A program made the position numbers and the translations under genes. Under the pieces are notes generated by a model that was not told the DNA's origin, made no database searches, and was given only the letters and a program-made list of their open reading frames with translations. A DNA stretch of 64,000 nucleotides from Stipa capillata (taxonomy: Eukaryota > Streptophyta > Magnoliopsida > Poales > Poaceae). Shown piece by piece: positions 54,453 through 64,000 of this stretch (its first letter is position 1; every line of letters begins with the position of its first letter). The stretch spans positions 62,001 through 126,000 of the forward strand of contig JAGXJF010001053.1 in the NCBI GenBank assembly GCA_019208055.1, read 5' to 3'.

Positions 54453-55061
54453 TGGGTGCATTTAGTTGGAGGGCAAGAAGTGATGGGTTAGGGTCATCTA
54501 ATTTTTTATGAATGGGACGAGTTATTTTTTGTTTGGTTGGATAGATGGGATAAACTAATCTTTTGTTTGGTTTGAGGGATGAAAGTTGGATAGGATAAGC
54601 CAATTTAATTTAATTATATTACTTAGTTTCTATTAATAATGATTAATTATACACTAAAGAACATACTAAATACCTACAAATACTAAACTATCCATAAACT
54701 TACTAATTAATAATAACATATATTAATTATTATTGATTATATACTAATCAACTCACTAATCATATATTAATCGACACACTAAACACTAATCTTACCGTTA
54801 CAAATACTAATCAATAATAAAATATGCTAATTATCAATAACAATTATTAATTATCACTAATTATTTTCTAATGATCATAATTAGAGAAGGACGGCAGCCT
54901 CATCCGGCCATTCTGGCCATTTTGGCCGGATCTCTCCATCCAGCATATTGAAAGAATATTCCTCTAGAGTGGATATCTCTATCTACCCCATCTCTCCAAC
55001 CAAACAGAGGGATATCCACAAAAATATCTCATCCACCTTTATCCCATAAACCAAACGCACC
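54453..55061. mobile_element. MITE-like element with GGTGCGTTTGGTT ends
   Basis: The left end GGGTGCATTTAGTTGG and the complement of the right end, GGTGCGTTTGGTT (55049-55061), are imperfect terminal inverted repeats. The second, inner blocks also pair (GGGATAAA and ATCCCATAAACC). The interior is AT-rich without an ORF and the length is about 609 bp. The bases after the right end are TTA; the left flank is CTA/TAG, so a PIF/Harbinger (Tourist-like) TTA target is possible but not shown. hAT origin is the alternative. Confidence 0.65.
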
Positions 55062-55534
55062 TTAGCAGCTGCCTACTTTTGGTTCTTGATTACCAACCGC
55101 CGGTATATGAACAGAGCAGATAAAAAGTACCGCATCAACAGAACAGATGTAGTACCAAAACGGTGTTTCAAGCAAATCAGCACTGTACGCTGAGTGTGGT
55201 TTCTAGCTGCTGGGTCCTATCCTTGCGATCTTGAGGCCGGCTTGATATGTTGGAGCCTTGATGCCTTGACACGTGAGGACAAGAATCAAAGACGAACTGG
55301 GTCTTGGGGTTAGGTGAAACAGCAATTCTAATGCCAATGATATAGTTTGGTCGTATCATAATCTCAAAGAAGGATACCACAGATGGATTTGGATGGTAAG
55401 TGGAGTTTATTATTTTGAGAGCGTGCCACAGGCATTGTTCCTTTCAGTTCACTTTGAAAAAGATGAGTTTCCACCAAAAAAAAACTTGGAAAAAGATGCA
55501 AGAGAACTAGAATGAATAGAGTTTAGACCAGGAT
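55062..55534. other. No gene recognised
   Basis: Non-coding sequence between the MITE and the LINE fragment. An open frame on the minus strand (55177-55380) has no domain. Confidence 0.4.
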
Positions 55535-56333
55535 TTGGACGTACAGCGTTTTGTTTCGAAAAAAACGACATGGAGTACTTGGTTGGGGAATTGCTCCCTT
55601 GCTACTTATTTCTGGGATCTATATACAATCTGTAATGAACAGTCGGCCACTTTGGCTAAAGTCTGGGACGGTTCTGACCTCAAACTTATCTTTAGGAGAT
55701 GTTTTAATACTGCTTTGATGAATAGGTGGTCTGAATGTTAAAAATTGTTACTGGTTTTACTGTATCTGATGAAAATGATACCCCAGTTTGAAATTGCACC
55801 ATGCTTCTGGGATTTACTCTGTTAAATCTTTCTATCACATTGTTAACAACGGTGGCATCTTCCTCGCAAAACAACAACGGTGGCATCAAGTCTCCTTCCC
55901 TAACTGCTCCGCGGCAGATCCCTGTTCTCTCGCGAATACATATTTTCCTTTGGCTGGTTGTGCAGAATAAGATACTTACTCGGGGTAACCTAGCCAAGAG
56001 ACGCACTTTAGACGATAAGACATGTCTTTTTGCTGTGAATCTAAATCTATCCATCACTTGTTCTTCGATTGTGTGGTTGCACGACAATTCTGGTGCATGA
56101 TATCTCACATTTTGTATGGTCGTATGACTTCCGATTTGAGTTCTTTATGCCGTTGGTGGCTTTGTCTTAACAAGAACTCTGTTATGAATTTGTTTTGCAC
56201 TGCTGCCGTGTGGTCCTTATGGAAAATACGAAATGGTATCTGTTTTCAAGGGCATGAATGGACAAATATGAATGCTGTGTGGGATCGTACGATTACTCTT
56301 ATTAGGAGATGGCGTCCTGTCTGCAAAATATAA
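55535..56333 (+). pseudogene. LINE fragment with zf-RVT domain (plus strand)
   Basis: In shifting frames the text reads WSTWLGNCSLATYFWDLYTI, VWDGSDLKLIFRRCF, the ASGIYSVKSFYHIV segment, then FLWLVVQNKILTRGNLAKR, a zinc-binding part (ESKSIHHLFFDCVVARQFW) and a Trp-rich end (LWKIRNGICFQGHEW). This is the C-terminal zf-RVT region of plant non-LTR retrotransposons. The RT is missing. At least three frame changes are present. Confidence 0.8.
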
Positions 56334-57429
56334 CAATCTCAGGCTCAGATGAAAAGTATTTTTCAAGTTGTTTTAGAGTACTGAAAAAAACATAGTTTTA
56401 AAATACCGTAACCTTCTAAACTGTGGTATTTTTGGAGTATTAAAAATCTACCCGGACCTCTTTTTTCTAAACCGAGAAAACACCGGCTCTATTGCTTGTA
56501 TTTCTCTTCTTTCGTCTCATCTATGTGCTCCCTTCTTTCTCCAGCCGTCTCGTGCCTCTCCCTCCATGCCATGGAGAACGAAAGGAAACCACACGAGGAA
56601 ACCAGAGATATATATGGCCACGTGCTCCTCAACATGTTGTGTGTTTTCTCCTAAAAATTTCTTCTTCGCATCAATTTCTGCTGGTGCCGCAACGCTAGGG
56701 CACGTCGCTGTACCAGCAGTTTCGCCTTGCTGCCATTGCTGTAATCGTTGATGCCGTGCTTGGGCTGAAAACATGTTGAATTGTCCAGATTTCTTGTGTT
56801 GATTGCCTAATTTTGGATCTAGGGCTCCTTTTGCCCCTTACATGCATCGCCGCATCGACGAACTCGAGCAGCTCATGCTGTCTCGTTCAGCGACGAGTTA
56901 GACGGCATGAGCGTATCACTGCTTTAGGGACCATGTTGCCATAGGCTGGATAATGAAGATTCTAATCGTTTCCAAGAGGGTGCCATTGTGAAGTTTCATA
57001 TGGCCCTGCATCTTTCTTCTAATAATAGAAAAGAGAACTCTTCTGTCCTCTGCATTTAAAGATATGCACAGCCACTTATACAAAATTACTGAGTATTTGT
57101 CAAATGCAAGGTAGGATGTGATAATCTACATAAAGATAAAATCAAAGATTGCATGGCTTATTATTAAATCACCATCCAATCGGGACATAAATTCCTTGGT
57201 AACCTACTCCAATCTCCTAGCACCAATATCTATCTACTCCTACACTGAAGATTATCGTTACAGTATAGACCACGATCACAACTAGTTGATATATAAGAAT
57301 AGAGCTTATAGAGGATTGGTTAGCTTCTTTTATCAAGCACAATATCGTTTGTACATAGCCAAAGTGACCAGCATACAACAACGGCTCCCACTCGAAGCAG
57401 TGCATGAAGAGATCTATGCACTCCCGCAA
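56334..57429. other. No gene recognised
   Basis: C/T-rich and AT-rich non-coding DNA. Open frames near 56517-56774 lack any domain. TTTTAAAATACCGTAA and CTGTGGTATTTTTGG near 56395-56440 resemble MITE ends, but no partner end was found. Confidence 0.4.
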
Positions 57430-58290
57430 CTAACTCCCAAAAATATGAGAGACACTACGAGACGGTGAAAGACCGAATGCTATGAATATCGCTTGCCATG
57501 TGAAACGTGCGAAGTGACAATCAACAAAAAGGTGTTGGATTGTCTCCCCGTGACCGCAGAAGGCACAGAATGTGCTGCCCTGCCAATTCCATTTAGTTAA
57601 GTTATCTTTTTTCAAAATCACCCACCCCCCGCCGCACAAGATACCAAAAGAATATTTTAATCTTGAGTGGTATTTTTTGTTTCCAAAGGTGTTTAGACCG
57701 GAACTGGAAGTTGAAGTCGGCTAGAGCGTTATACATTGACCGTACCGAGGATTGGCTATTAGCATGGAGGTCCCACCGAAACGTGTCTCTTTCTAGCTCA
57801 AGGTTAAGAAAGGCAACCTTCACGACCAATGCATTCATTCCACTAATTTCGGTCCGAAAATAGTCCTCCGAAAGGAAATGTTGAGAGGGATAGAATTCAT
57901 CACATCCACAACAGTGGCGTGTCATGCTCTGAAAATGTGATATAACGTAGGGAATTTACACTTAGGGATGTACCGTCAAGCCATTTGTCCTCCCATAATC
58001 GAACTTCAGTTCCACAGCTAACAGAAAAGGTGCCAAGTTGTAGAAAGAGCTCATTTATCTTTATCAACCCACTTCAAAAGTGGGAGTCACTAGGTCATGA
58101 ATGAGCGGAGAACAATGTTCTGTCTTTGAGATATTTATTTTGAAACAGGGTTTGCCAGACCCCCATCATCATTTAGTAATTTAAACAACCAGTTGCTAAC
58201 AAGACATTTATTTTTTAGCTCTAGATCTTGAATCCCAAGGCTATCCTGTTTCTTAGGCCTGCAGAGAATATGTCACTTCGTAAATCTATA
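57430..58290 (-). pseudogene. LINE fragment, RT C-terminus and zf-RVT (minus strand)
   Basis: On the minus strand: SLGIQDLELKNKCLVSNWLF (about 58250-58190), then a decayed stretch, then DTFRWDLHANSQSSVRSMYN, KIPLKIKIFFWYLVRRGV (about 57650) and, after a frame change, KDNLTKWNWQGSTFCAFCGH with ETIQHLFVDCHFARFTWQ (about 57540). This is the 3' part of a LINE pol, related to but not the same copy as 58784-61216. The 3' tail was not identified. Confidence 0.82.
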
Positions 58291-58783
58291 TTTACGTTTA
58301 TTACTTTGCTAGAAAAATCTAGATCTGTAGGAGTTAAGCCTTTTGTGCACTCAGACAGGTAACTCAAAAAAGGACAATATAAGTACAGATAGACTAGTGA
58401 GTACTAAGTTGATATATGTTATGCAAGTAATCAACCAGTCTGTTTATTTTGATCCATAGTGTACTTTCTCGTACTTGCCACCACCAATGAGCAAATGATC
58501 CATAGAAGAAGCAAGTAGCATCTCTAAACCATGATGGGGCAAAATTTAGGTTGGAGATAAGAGTTTTTTCTTTGACGAAGGGTTGGAAATAGAGTTGATA
58601 TGTATCGATACGCAAGCGTACATGCAAAGCTAGCTAATGCGCTTAGGTCCTTCACGTGCAGAGTCTAGTTTCATGGCTTCAAAACTTCACGTTTAGAAAA
58701 CAAAATACTCTGCTTAGTAACTCAAGTGTCAAAAACACCTCGGTGTATGTGAATACTGTAAAAAATTGTAGTATTTACGACCT
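58291..58783. other. Junction between opposed LINE fragments
   Basis: An open frame on the minus strand (58394-58627) has no recognisable domain. No target duplication could be matched to either LINE. Confidence 0.4.
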
Positions 58784-61216
58784 GTGGTATTTCGCGTCTA
58801 TCTCCTTGCAATGTTTAATTCTTTTCATGTAGGGCTTTTGTCCTTACATTCTCTTAATTTTGAAACTATTACGTTGTTACCAAAGAAAGAAGACGCAAAA
58901 CAGATACAACAATATCGGTCAATCTGCTTGCTTAATGTGAGTTTTAAGATTTTTACTAAGGTAGCAACTAATAGACTGGCTTCGGTGGCCGATAAGGTTA
59001 TCCGACCTAGCCAGACGGCCTTTCTAGCTGGTAGGAATATTCTTGAAGGTGTGGTCATTTTACATGAGACACTTCATGAGATCCATAAAACAAAAGATGA
59101 TGGGATCATTTTGAAATTGGATTTTGAAAAAGCTTATGATAAGGTGAAATGGTCTTTCTTGCTAAAAACTTTACGCTTAAAAGGTTTCTCCGCTACGTGG
59201 CTCAAGTGGGTGATGAAATTTACCAAGGAGGTAGTGTTAATATCAAAGTAAATGACGTTGTTGGTCCTTTCTTCCAAACAAGGAAGGGCCTTCGGCAAGG
59301 TGATGCTATGTCTCCTATTATGTTCAATTTGGTGGCTATTTTACTCAAAAGAGCAAATGAGGCAGGGCTCATCGAGGGTCTCGTGCCACTCCTAGTGGAC
59401 GGAGGGTTGTCTATTTTGCAATATGCAGACGATACGATCATCTTTTTCCAACACGATCTCGAATATGCTACAAACCTTAAGATTATCCTCTGTATTTTTT
59501 AACAGTTGTCCGGCCTAAAGATTAATTTTCATAAGAGTAATATCTTTTGCTTCGGGGAGGCCAAAAATTTTGAAGGCCAATATACCGACCCCTTTGGTTG
59601 TGGGTTGGGATCCTTTCCTTTCAGGTAATTGGGCATTCCGATGCATTATAAGCGCCTTAGTAATTCAGATTAGAAACACATCGAGGATCGTTTTGAATCC
59701 CGTTTAAGTTCTTGGAAAGGGAAGAATTTATCTGCCGGGGGTAGGCTGGTTTTAATTAATTCAGTGCTCTCTAGTTTACCGATGTTTATACTCTCCTCTT
59801 TTGAGATCCCTGTTGGTGTTAGAAAGTGGCTTGATTTCTACAGATCTCGATTTTATTGGCAAAGCGATGAGCATAAACAAAAATATAGGTTAGCTAAATG
59901 GAGCATTTGTTGTCGTCCTAAGGACCAAGGAGGGCTAGGTATTATTAACTTACACCAACAGAATCGTGCCCTTCTTTGCAAATGGCTTTTCAAACTAGTA
60001 AACGAAGATGGCTTATGGCAGCGGCTTCTCCGTCAGAAATATCTTAGGACAAAAACTTTGGCCCAGGTGGAGTTCAAGCCAGGGGACTCTCATTTTTGGG
60101 CTGGTCTAATAGCGGTGAAAGGTTTTTTCTTTCCACTTTGTCGCTTCCATGTTAGAAATAATACTCAAACTAGATTTTGGGCTCATCTATGGATTGGTTC
60201 CTCTACTTTGAGTGAACGCTATCCGAGGCTCTTTAATGTGGCTCGAAATAAAAATGTGTCTGTTGCTTCAGTATTCCAGGCCACCCCTTTAAATCTGTCT
60301 TTTCGCAGAGCTATTGTTGGGACTAAATTAGCGGAGTGGATGGAATTGATGCGCGAGTTGGAAGTGGTTATGGTTAATGCAAGCCAGGATAGAATTCGAT
60401 GGGTTCCCAATTCGAATGGGTTGTTCTCTGTCAGGTCCTTGTATCATTTTTTGATGGTTTCTAATACGCAGTTTCGTCATAAGCATTTTTGGAAGCTGAA
60501 AGTTCCTCTTAAGACTAGAATTTTCCTTTGGTATTTAGATAGGGGGATGGTGCTGACAAAAGATAACCTGCTCAGACGAAATTGGACAGGGAGTTCTTCT
60601 TGTTGTTTTTGTTCGCATGATGAGACCATTCGTCACATTTTCTTTCAGTATAAGGTAGCCAAGTTTTGTTGGAGAGTGGTTCGTATAGCTTTTAACGTAG
60701 CTACTCCTAGCTCTGTTGCTGATATGATGGGACCTTGGCGTGATTCTTTTGTAGCGCCCTGTAGAGATCAAGTTTTTTCTGGCGTCCTTGCTTTGTGTAC
60801 GACTATTTGGCTATACCGTAATGATTTAATTTTTGACAAAAAGTTTTTTTTATCATCCTAATCAAGTGGTGTTCCTTTGTGCTTCTCTTCTCCGCACATG
60901 GGCGCCCTTGCAGCAGGAGGATCAACGATTAGTGTTCCAAGTGGGGAGCGACCAGCTGCGACGAGTGGTGCTACACTTGTTTTCATCTAGTGCTTGGAGG
61001 CAGCAGACTAAGATTGCTGTTGGAGATGCATCGTAGTTTCTGGGTTCTCGATCGCGTTGTGCGTTGTTTGTTTTTTGACGGTGTCAGTTTAGATTATACC
61101 TTTTTGTTCGCTTTTTTTCTTTAAACATTTTAAACTTGTGGATGTTTGTGGTGGCTGTGTGCATTGTTATGCAGAGGCCGGAAGTAATATAATTTCTTTC
61201 TTTATAAAAAAAAGTT
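58784..61216 (+). mobile_element. 5'-truncated LINE (L1-type) with RT and zf-RVT
   Basis: It opens within RT: NFETITLLPKKEDAKQIQQY (58860), RPSQTAFLAGRNILEGVV, LKLDFEKAYDKVKW (motif A, 59115). After a frameshift come KGLRQGDAMSPIMFNLVA and ILQYADDTIIFF (motif C, YADD, 59415). The frame from about 59630 has a TAG at 59671 (usual Trp) and then runs to 60861: GLGIINLHQQNRALLCKWLF, RIRWVPNSNGLFSVRSLYHF, VPLKTRIFLWYLDRGMVLTK and the zinc part CCFCSHDETIRHIF (60600). A 3' untranslated part ends TTTCTTTATAAAAAAAAG at about 61216, the usual plant LINE tail. ORF1, the endonuclease and the RT N-terminus are missing, as expected for a 5'-truncated insertion. Confidence 0.9.
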
Positions 61217-63671
61217 TAAATATTATAATTTTTGAATACGGACCCTCAACTGCTGGACAACTGTCTACTGCTGCTGGAGAAAAAGAGGGGCGAATTGTTG
61301 AGGATAGGCTGGCGAACCTGAAGTCTGATGAAGACGGGCGTGTGTGCCTCGTGTCGAACACCAACTGGTATGTTGCGCAAGCTGGGGATTACTGATGACA
61401 GGAGATGCAGTTAGGTATAGGCTGAGGGGCTCAGTTCAGTAGGTTCAAATTTTTGTTGTTGAATGTCCTTATGTTCGCTTTACTTTTCACTGGGGAAGTA
61501 ACTCGCCTATCCCTCGCGTGATTACTTTTGTCAAACATTCTGGTTTCATCTTGCAATGGAACCGGGGGGAATATCCCTTTTTTTTCTATTAAAGAAAATC
61601 TTAATGTGGCATCGTGCTCATCCTTGCTGGTCCATTCTCACGCACAAACTGTGGACAAAACGCTCAGCTGGTCGGATAGGATGGGCCATACAACGGCAGA
61701 GATAAGCCTCGCACTCGCAGTACTCTAGTTGCGTGCCCACCAACCGTTCAGGTTCAGCTGCATTTTGCTGCATACATGCTGCAAATTTGTCTTCTCCTTC
61801 TGTATCTTGAATGCACCATGCATACCAAAAACTTACCTTTACCGCCCCTTTAGGTAGTAAGATTTTTAAAGTAATTTTGTAGAATTTCAATTTGTATAAA
61901 CTTTTTTTACAGAGGCTCTTTGAAGTTTGAATCATAGAAAGGGGTCGTAGAAATTTTATGAAATTCATATGAATGGCTTAGTTCATAAATTTTTTGAAGG
62001 AATTATAACATGAACTTGTACATCATGAAATGATTTACTTATGTCTTGCCTAAACCTTCTCTCTTTTCAATATCTCACATAATTTTCATGTAGTATCTAA
62101 AGAGCGAGTTTTTCATGCGTTTTTGTTTTCTATAAATTTTATCAAGTCATGACATCTCAATCCTATATTTTTTGTTATTCTTGCATTTTTAGATTCCCAT
62201 GTTTTAAAAAGGTCCTTGCTTAATTAGGTGAAATAAAAATACTAGTAACTCTTTTATTGCACCAAATCGATCTTGATGTCTGGCTTGTTTTTAAATGACA
62301 ATGGAATAAAGTTCGATTGCCGTGTGCTAAGACTAGGATACTTGTAGATGCCAGATCTATCTTAATTAGCTTTTTGTACGGTAGGCGTGCACATCTATAG
62401 CTTATGTTATCCCTCATATACTTTCGCATTTTTTTCTATGGTCCATTGCTAAAAGGACGAGAGGTTTGTTTATAGTTGGGCATTTGCAAATATAGTCTGA
62501 CGCAGGCAGATGAAGTTAATTTTACCTGTTCTTGTTTGCTGAAATGCTAGGTCTAGCATTCACTTTATCCTCCATGCGCGGGCTGAAGCATTGACAATAG
62601 TTTATACTAAAGCTTGTTACAGGAGATCTTATAACGGTGAGACGAGATTTTAGATACAACAATCCGGTAACACGGTACTAAAACTATTAGTATATTAGGC
62701 CTTATTCATATAAATAATTTTTAGATAAATCTTAAAAATCCATTAGATTGTAATGTATATGTAGGATGTTTAGTCTCCTATTATTAATAGAGTAGAAGGA
62801 CATCTATTGTGTGTGACACCTCCTTATAGTATGAGAAGAAGGAACTACACACATGCGTTCGTCCGCCTCGCCACGCCATACCCGCCCGCCCCTAGTTTGC
62901 CGCGCGCATTGTGACGCAGGCTAGGCGTAATCGATATTTTAGAGTTTTATTTTGCCGAGGTGGGTAAATAAATAGTTAAACGTTACTATGGGAGTTAATA
63001 CGAAACAGACAGTTAGGTGTTTATAGCTTAATTAGAAATGTGTAATTGACGAGTTATCGTGATTGTTGCTATAACTTCTCCGATTACCTCCGCGAGCAAT
63101 ATAAGGAGATTCACGCCTCAGCCAGAAACGCAACAACATTCTCTATTTCTCTACACATTGATCTCGCTTCTTTGTTCTGGGCTGCTCCTAGGTTACTCCA
63201 TCTCGTCACATTGGTGTGCATTGGTGGATGAGAGAGCAATCTTCCGAAACCATTCTTCCCTCGTGGCTTGCACCAAGTGGGGAAAAATAAGGTTTTTGCG
63301 AAGCGTTTGGCACAACTGCTCATTGGTAAAGGACATCTTTAGGACCTCCTCTACGATCAAGAACCTTTTTACGTGCAATGTTCGCTAGTCAATATTGCAA
63401 TGATCTCTGTCATGTTATATTCCTAGATTAAAATAAATCTACAAGTGTTAATTTTTCCAACAATCGAAAAACCTTATTCTAGACATTTGGGTTTTACAAT
63501 GGCTAGATTTGCCAAAGCACTAAAGCTGGACAAGTTTACTGGTGTGGTCTTTAAGAGATGGTGAATCAAAGCCACTCTGTGGCTGATGGCTATGAACATC
63601 TACTAGGTAGCAGCTCAAAAACCTGAAGGAATCCTTACCTCTGTGGTGGAGAAGGCATTCAAGGATTCCAC
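61217..63671. other. No gene recognised; LTR-like part near 62800-63400
   Basis: Mostly AT-rich non-coding DNA. 63040-63400 reads like the promoter half of a copia LTR or a leader (AATATAAGGAGATTCACGCC, then C/T-rich), but I found no LTR ends, primer site or polypurine tract. It is left unassigned. Confidence 0.35.
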
Positions 63672-63765
63672 CACCAAACTTTTTAAGGCGATAAGGCGAG
63701 GCGAGGTGACTCACCACCTTCACACCTTTTAAGCGGTAAGGCGTAAGGCCAGGCGACGCCTTAGT
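63672..63765. repeat. hAT-like AAGGCG subterminal repeats
   Basis: AAGGCG/AGGCGA is repeated six or more times (TTAAGGCGATAAGGCGAGGCG, shortened here to its core, and GCGGTAAGGCGTAAGGCCAGG), ending GACGCCTT. Such short GGCG repeats are typical just inside the ends of some grass hAT elements. The terminal repeat itself is not certain. Confidence 0.4.
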
Positions 63766-63902
63766 AGCACAATAGATTAGAATAGTAGCAAATAAGAATA
63801 CATCTTATAGCAATGAACATAAGTAGCATAATAGTAGTCTAATAGCACAAAAGTAGTCCACAACATAAAACTAGCATAATAGTAGCCCAACTCTCTCATC
63901 TC

Positions 63903-64000
63903 TCAATACCCATCGTCGAACTCATCTCTATCTCTAGTAGCATTGTTTTCTACACCATCTTCGGTATCATTGCGAGCTTCATCACAATCACTCACATTCG
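63903..64000 (-). pseudogene. Possible hAT transposase C-terminal tail, runs off the window
   Basis: On the minus strand 32 residues end at a stop at 63903: an acidic segment with DEARNDTEDGVENN and RDRDEFDDGY. Acidic tails ending in D-D-G-Y are usual for plant hAT transposases, and the GGCG repeats at 63672-63765 lie on the expected side. The diagnostic dimerisation domain would lie beyond 64000, so this is tentative. Confidence 0.35.

Noticed and set aside
57430..61216. Twin-priming inversion of a single LINE
   Set aside because: Twin priming gives non-overlapping segments of one element. Here both orientations encode the same zf-RVT region, so there are two copies.
62800..63420. Possible copia LTR
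   Set aside because: It has LTR-like promoter wording but no TG/CA ends, primer site, polypurine tract or second copy in the window.

Overview
This window is repeat-rich nuclear DNA from a flowering plant, almost certainly a grass. The grounds are the element families and their vocabulary: CACTA (En/Spm) elements carrying Transposase_21, Transposase_24 and Ulp1-type proteins, a SIRE/Maximus-like copia element with an extra 3' ORF, a non-autonomous LTR element with the grass 'putative gypsy type transposon' (Transposase_28) protein, grass-type LINEs and plant GT-AG introns. I found no host gene that I can name, no tRNA or rRNA gene, and nothing bacterial.

Layout. 1-3825: the end of a CACTA element, interrupted by a copia solo LTR (231-3389) that is itself interrupted by an unrelated solo LTR (267-1664, perfect 5-bp duplication gatgg). 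3826-8454: no gene seen. 8455-12935: two truncated copies of one Ty3/gypsy family in opposite orientation, with their LTRs pointing outward. 12936-15810: decayed retroelement coding sequence and copia LTR pieces. 15811-35322: a second CACTA element (5' end at 15811, Ulp1 protease gene at 33136-35150). It was split by an LTR element with a Transposase_28 protein (16868-32769, 5-bp duplication ggacc), whose 5' LTR was in turn split by a complete 10.66-kb CACTA element (17326-27981, 3-bp duplication tgg). 35323-49110: a full-length SIRE-like copia element with LTRs, tRNA-iMet primer site, gag, protease-integrase-RT-RNase H, an extra ORF and a polypurine tract. 49111-64000: lower-density DNA with simple repeats, a CpG-rich stretch, a MITE, three LINE fragments and the edge of a hAT-like element.

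How the parts relate. The inferred order on the right side is: outer CACTA, then the Transposase_28 LTR element, then the inner CACTA. The copia element also landed in the outer CACTA, but its two flanks do not match and the outer CACTA has no 3' end here, so an ectopic exchange or deletion probably removed it. All large elements are broken by frameshifts. Thirteen in-frame stops that I could place, spread over four unrelated element types, are all TAG, which fits decay of methylated CAG/TGG codons.

The most unusual material is in the copia element. A 15-bp palindrome (ACCTGTGTCACAGGT and variants) is scattered through its LTRs, spacers and coding regions. Its extra 3' ORF has four degenerate helical repeats and appears to have its own leader exon and intron ending exactly at the ATG.
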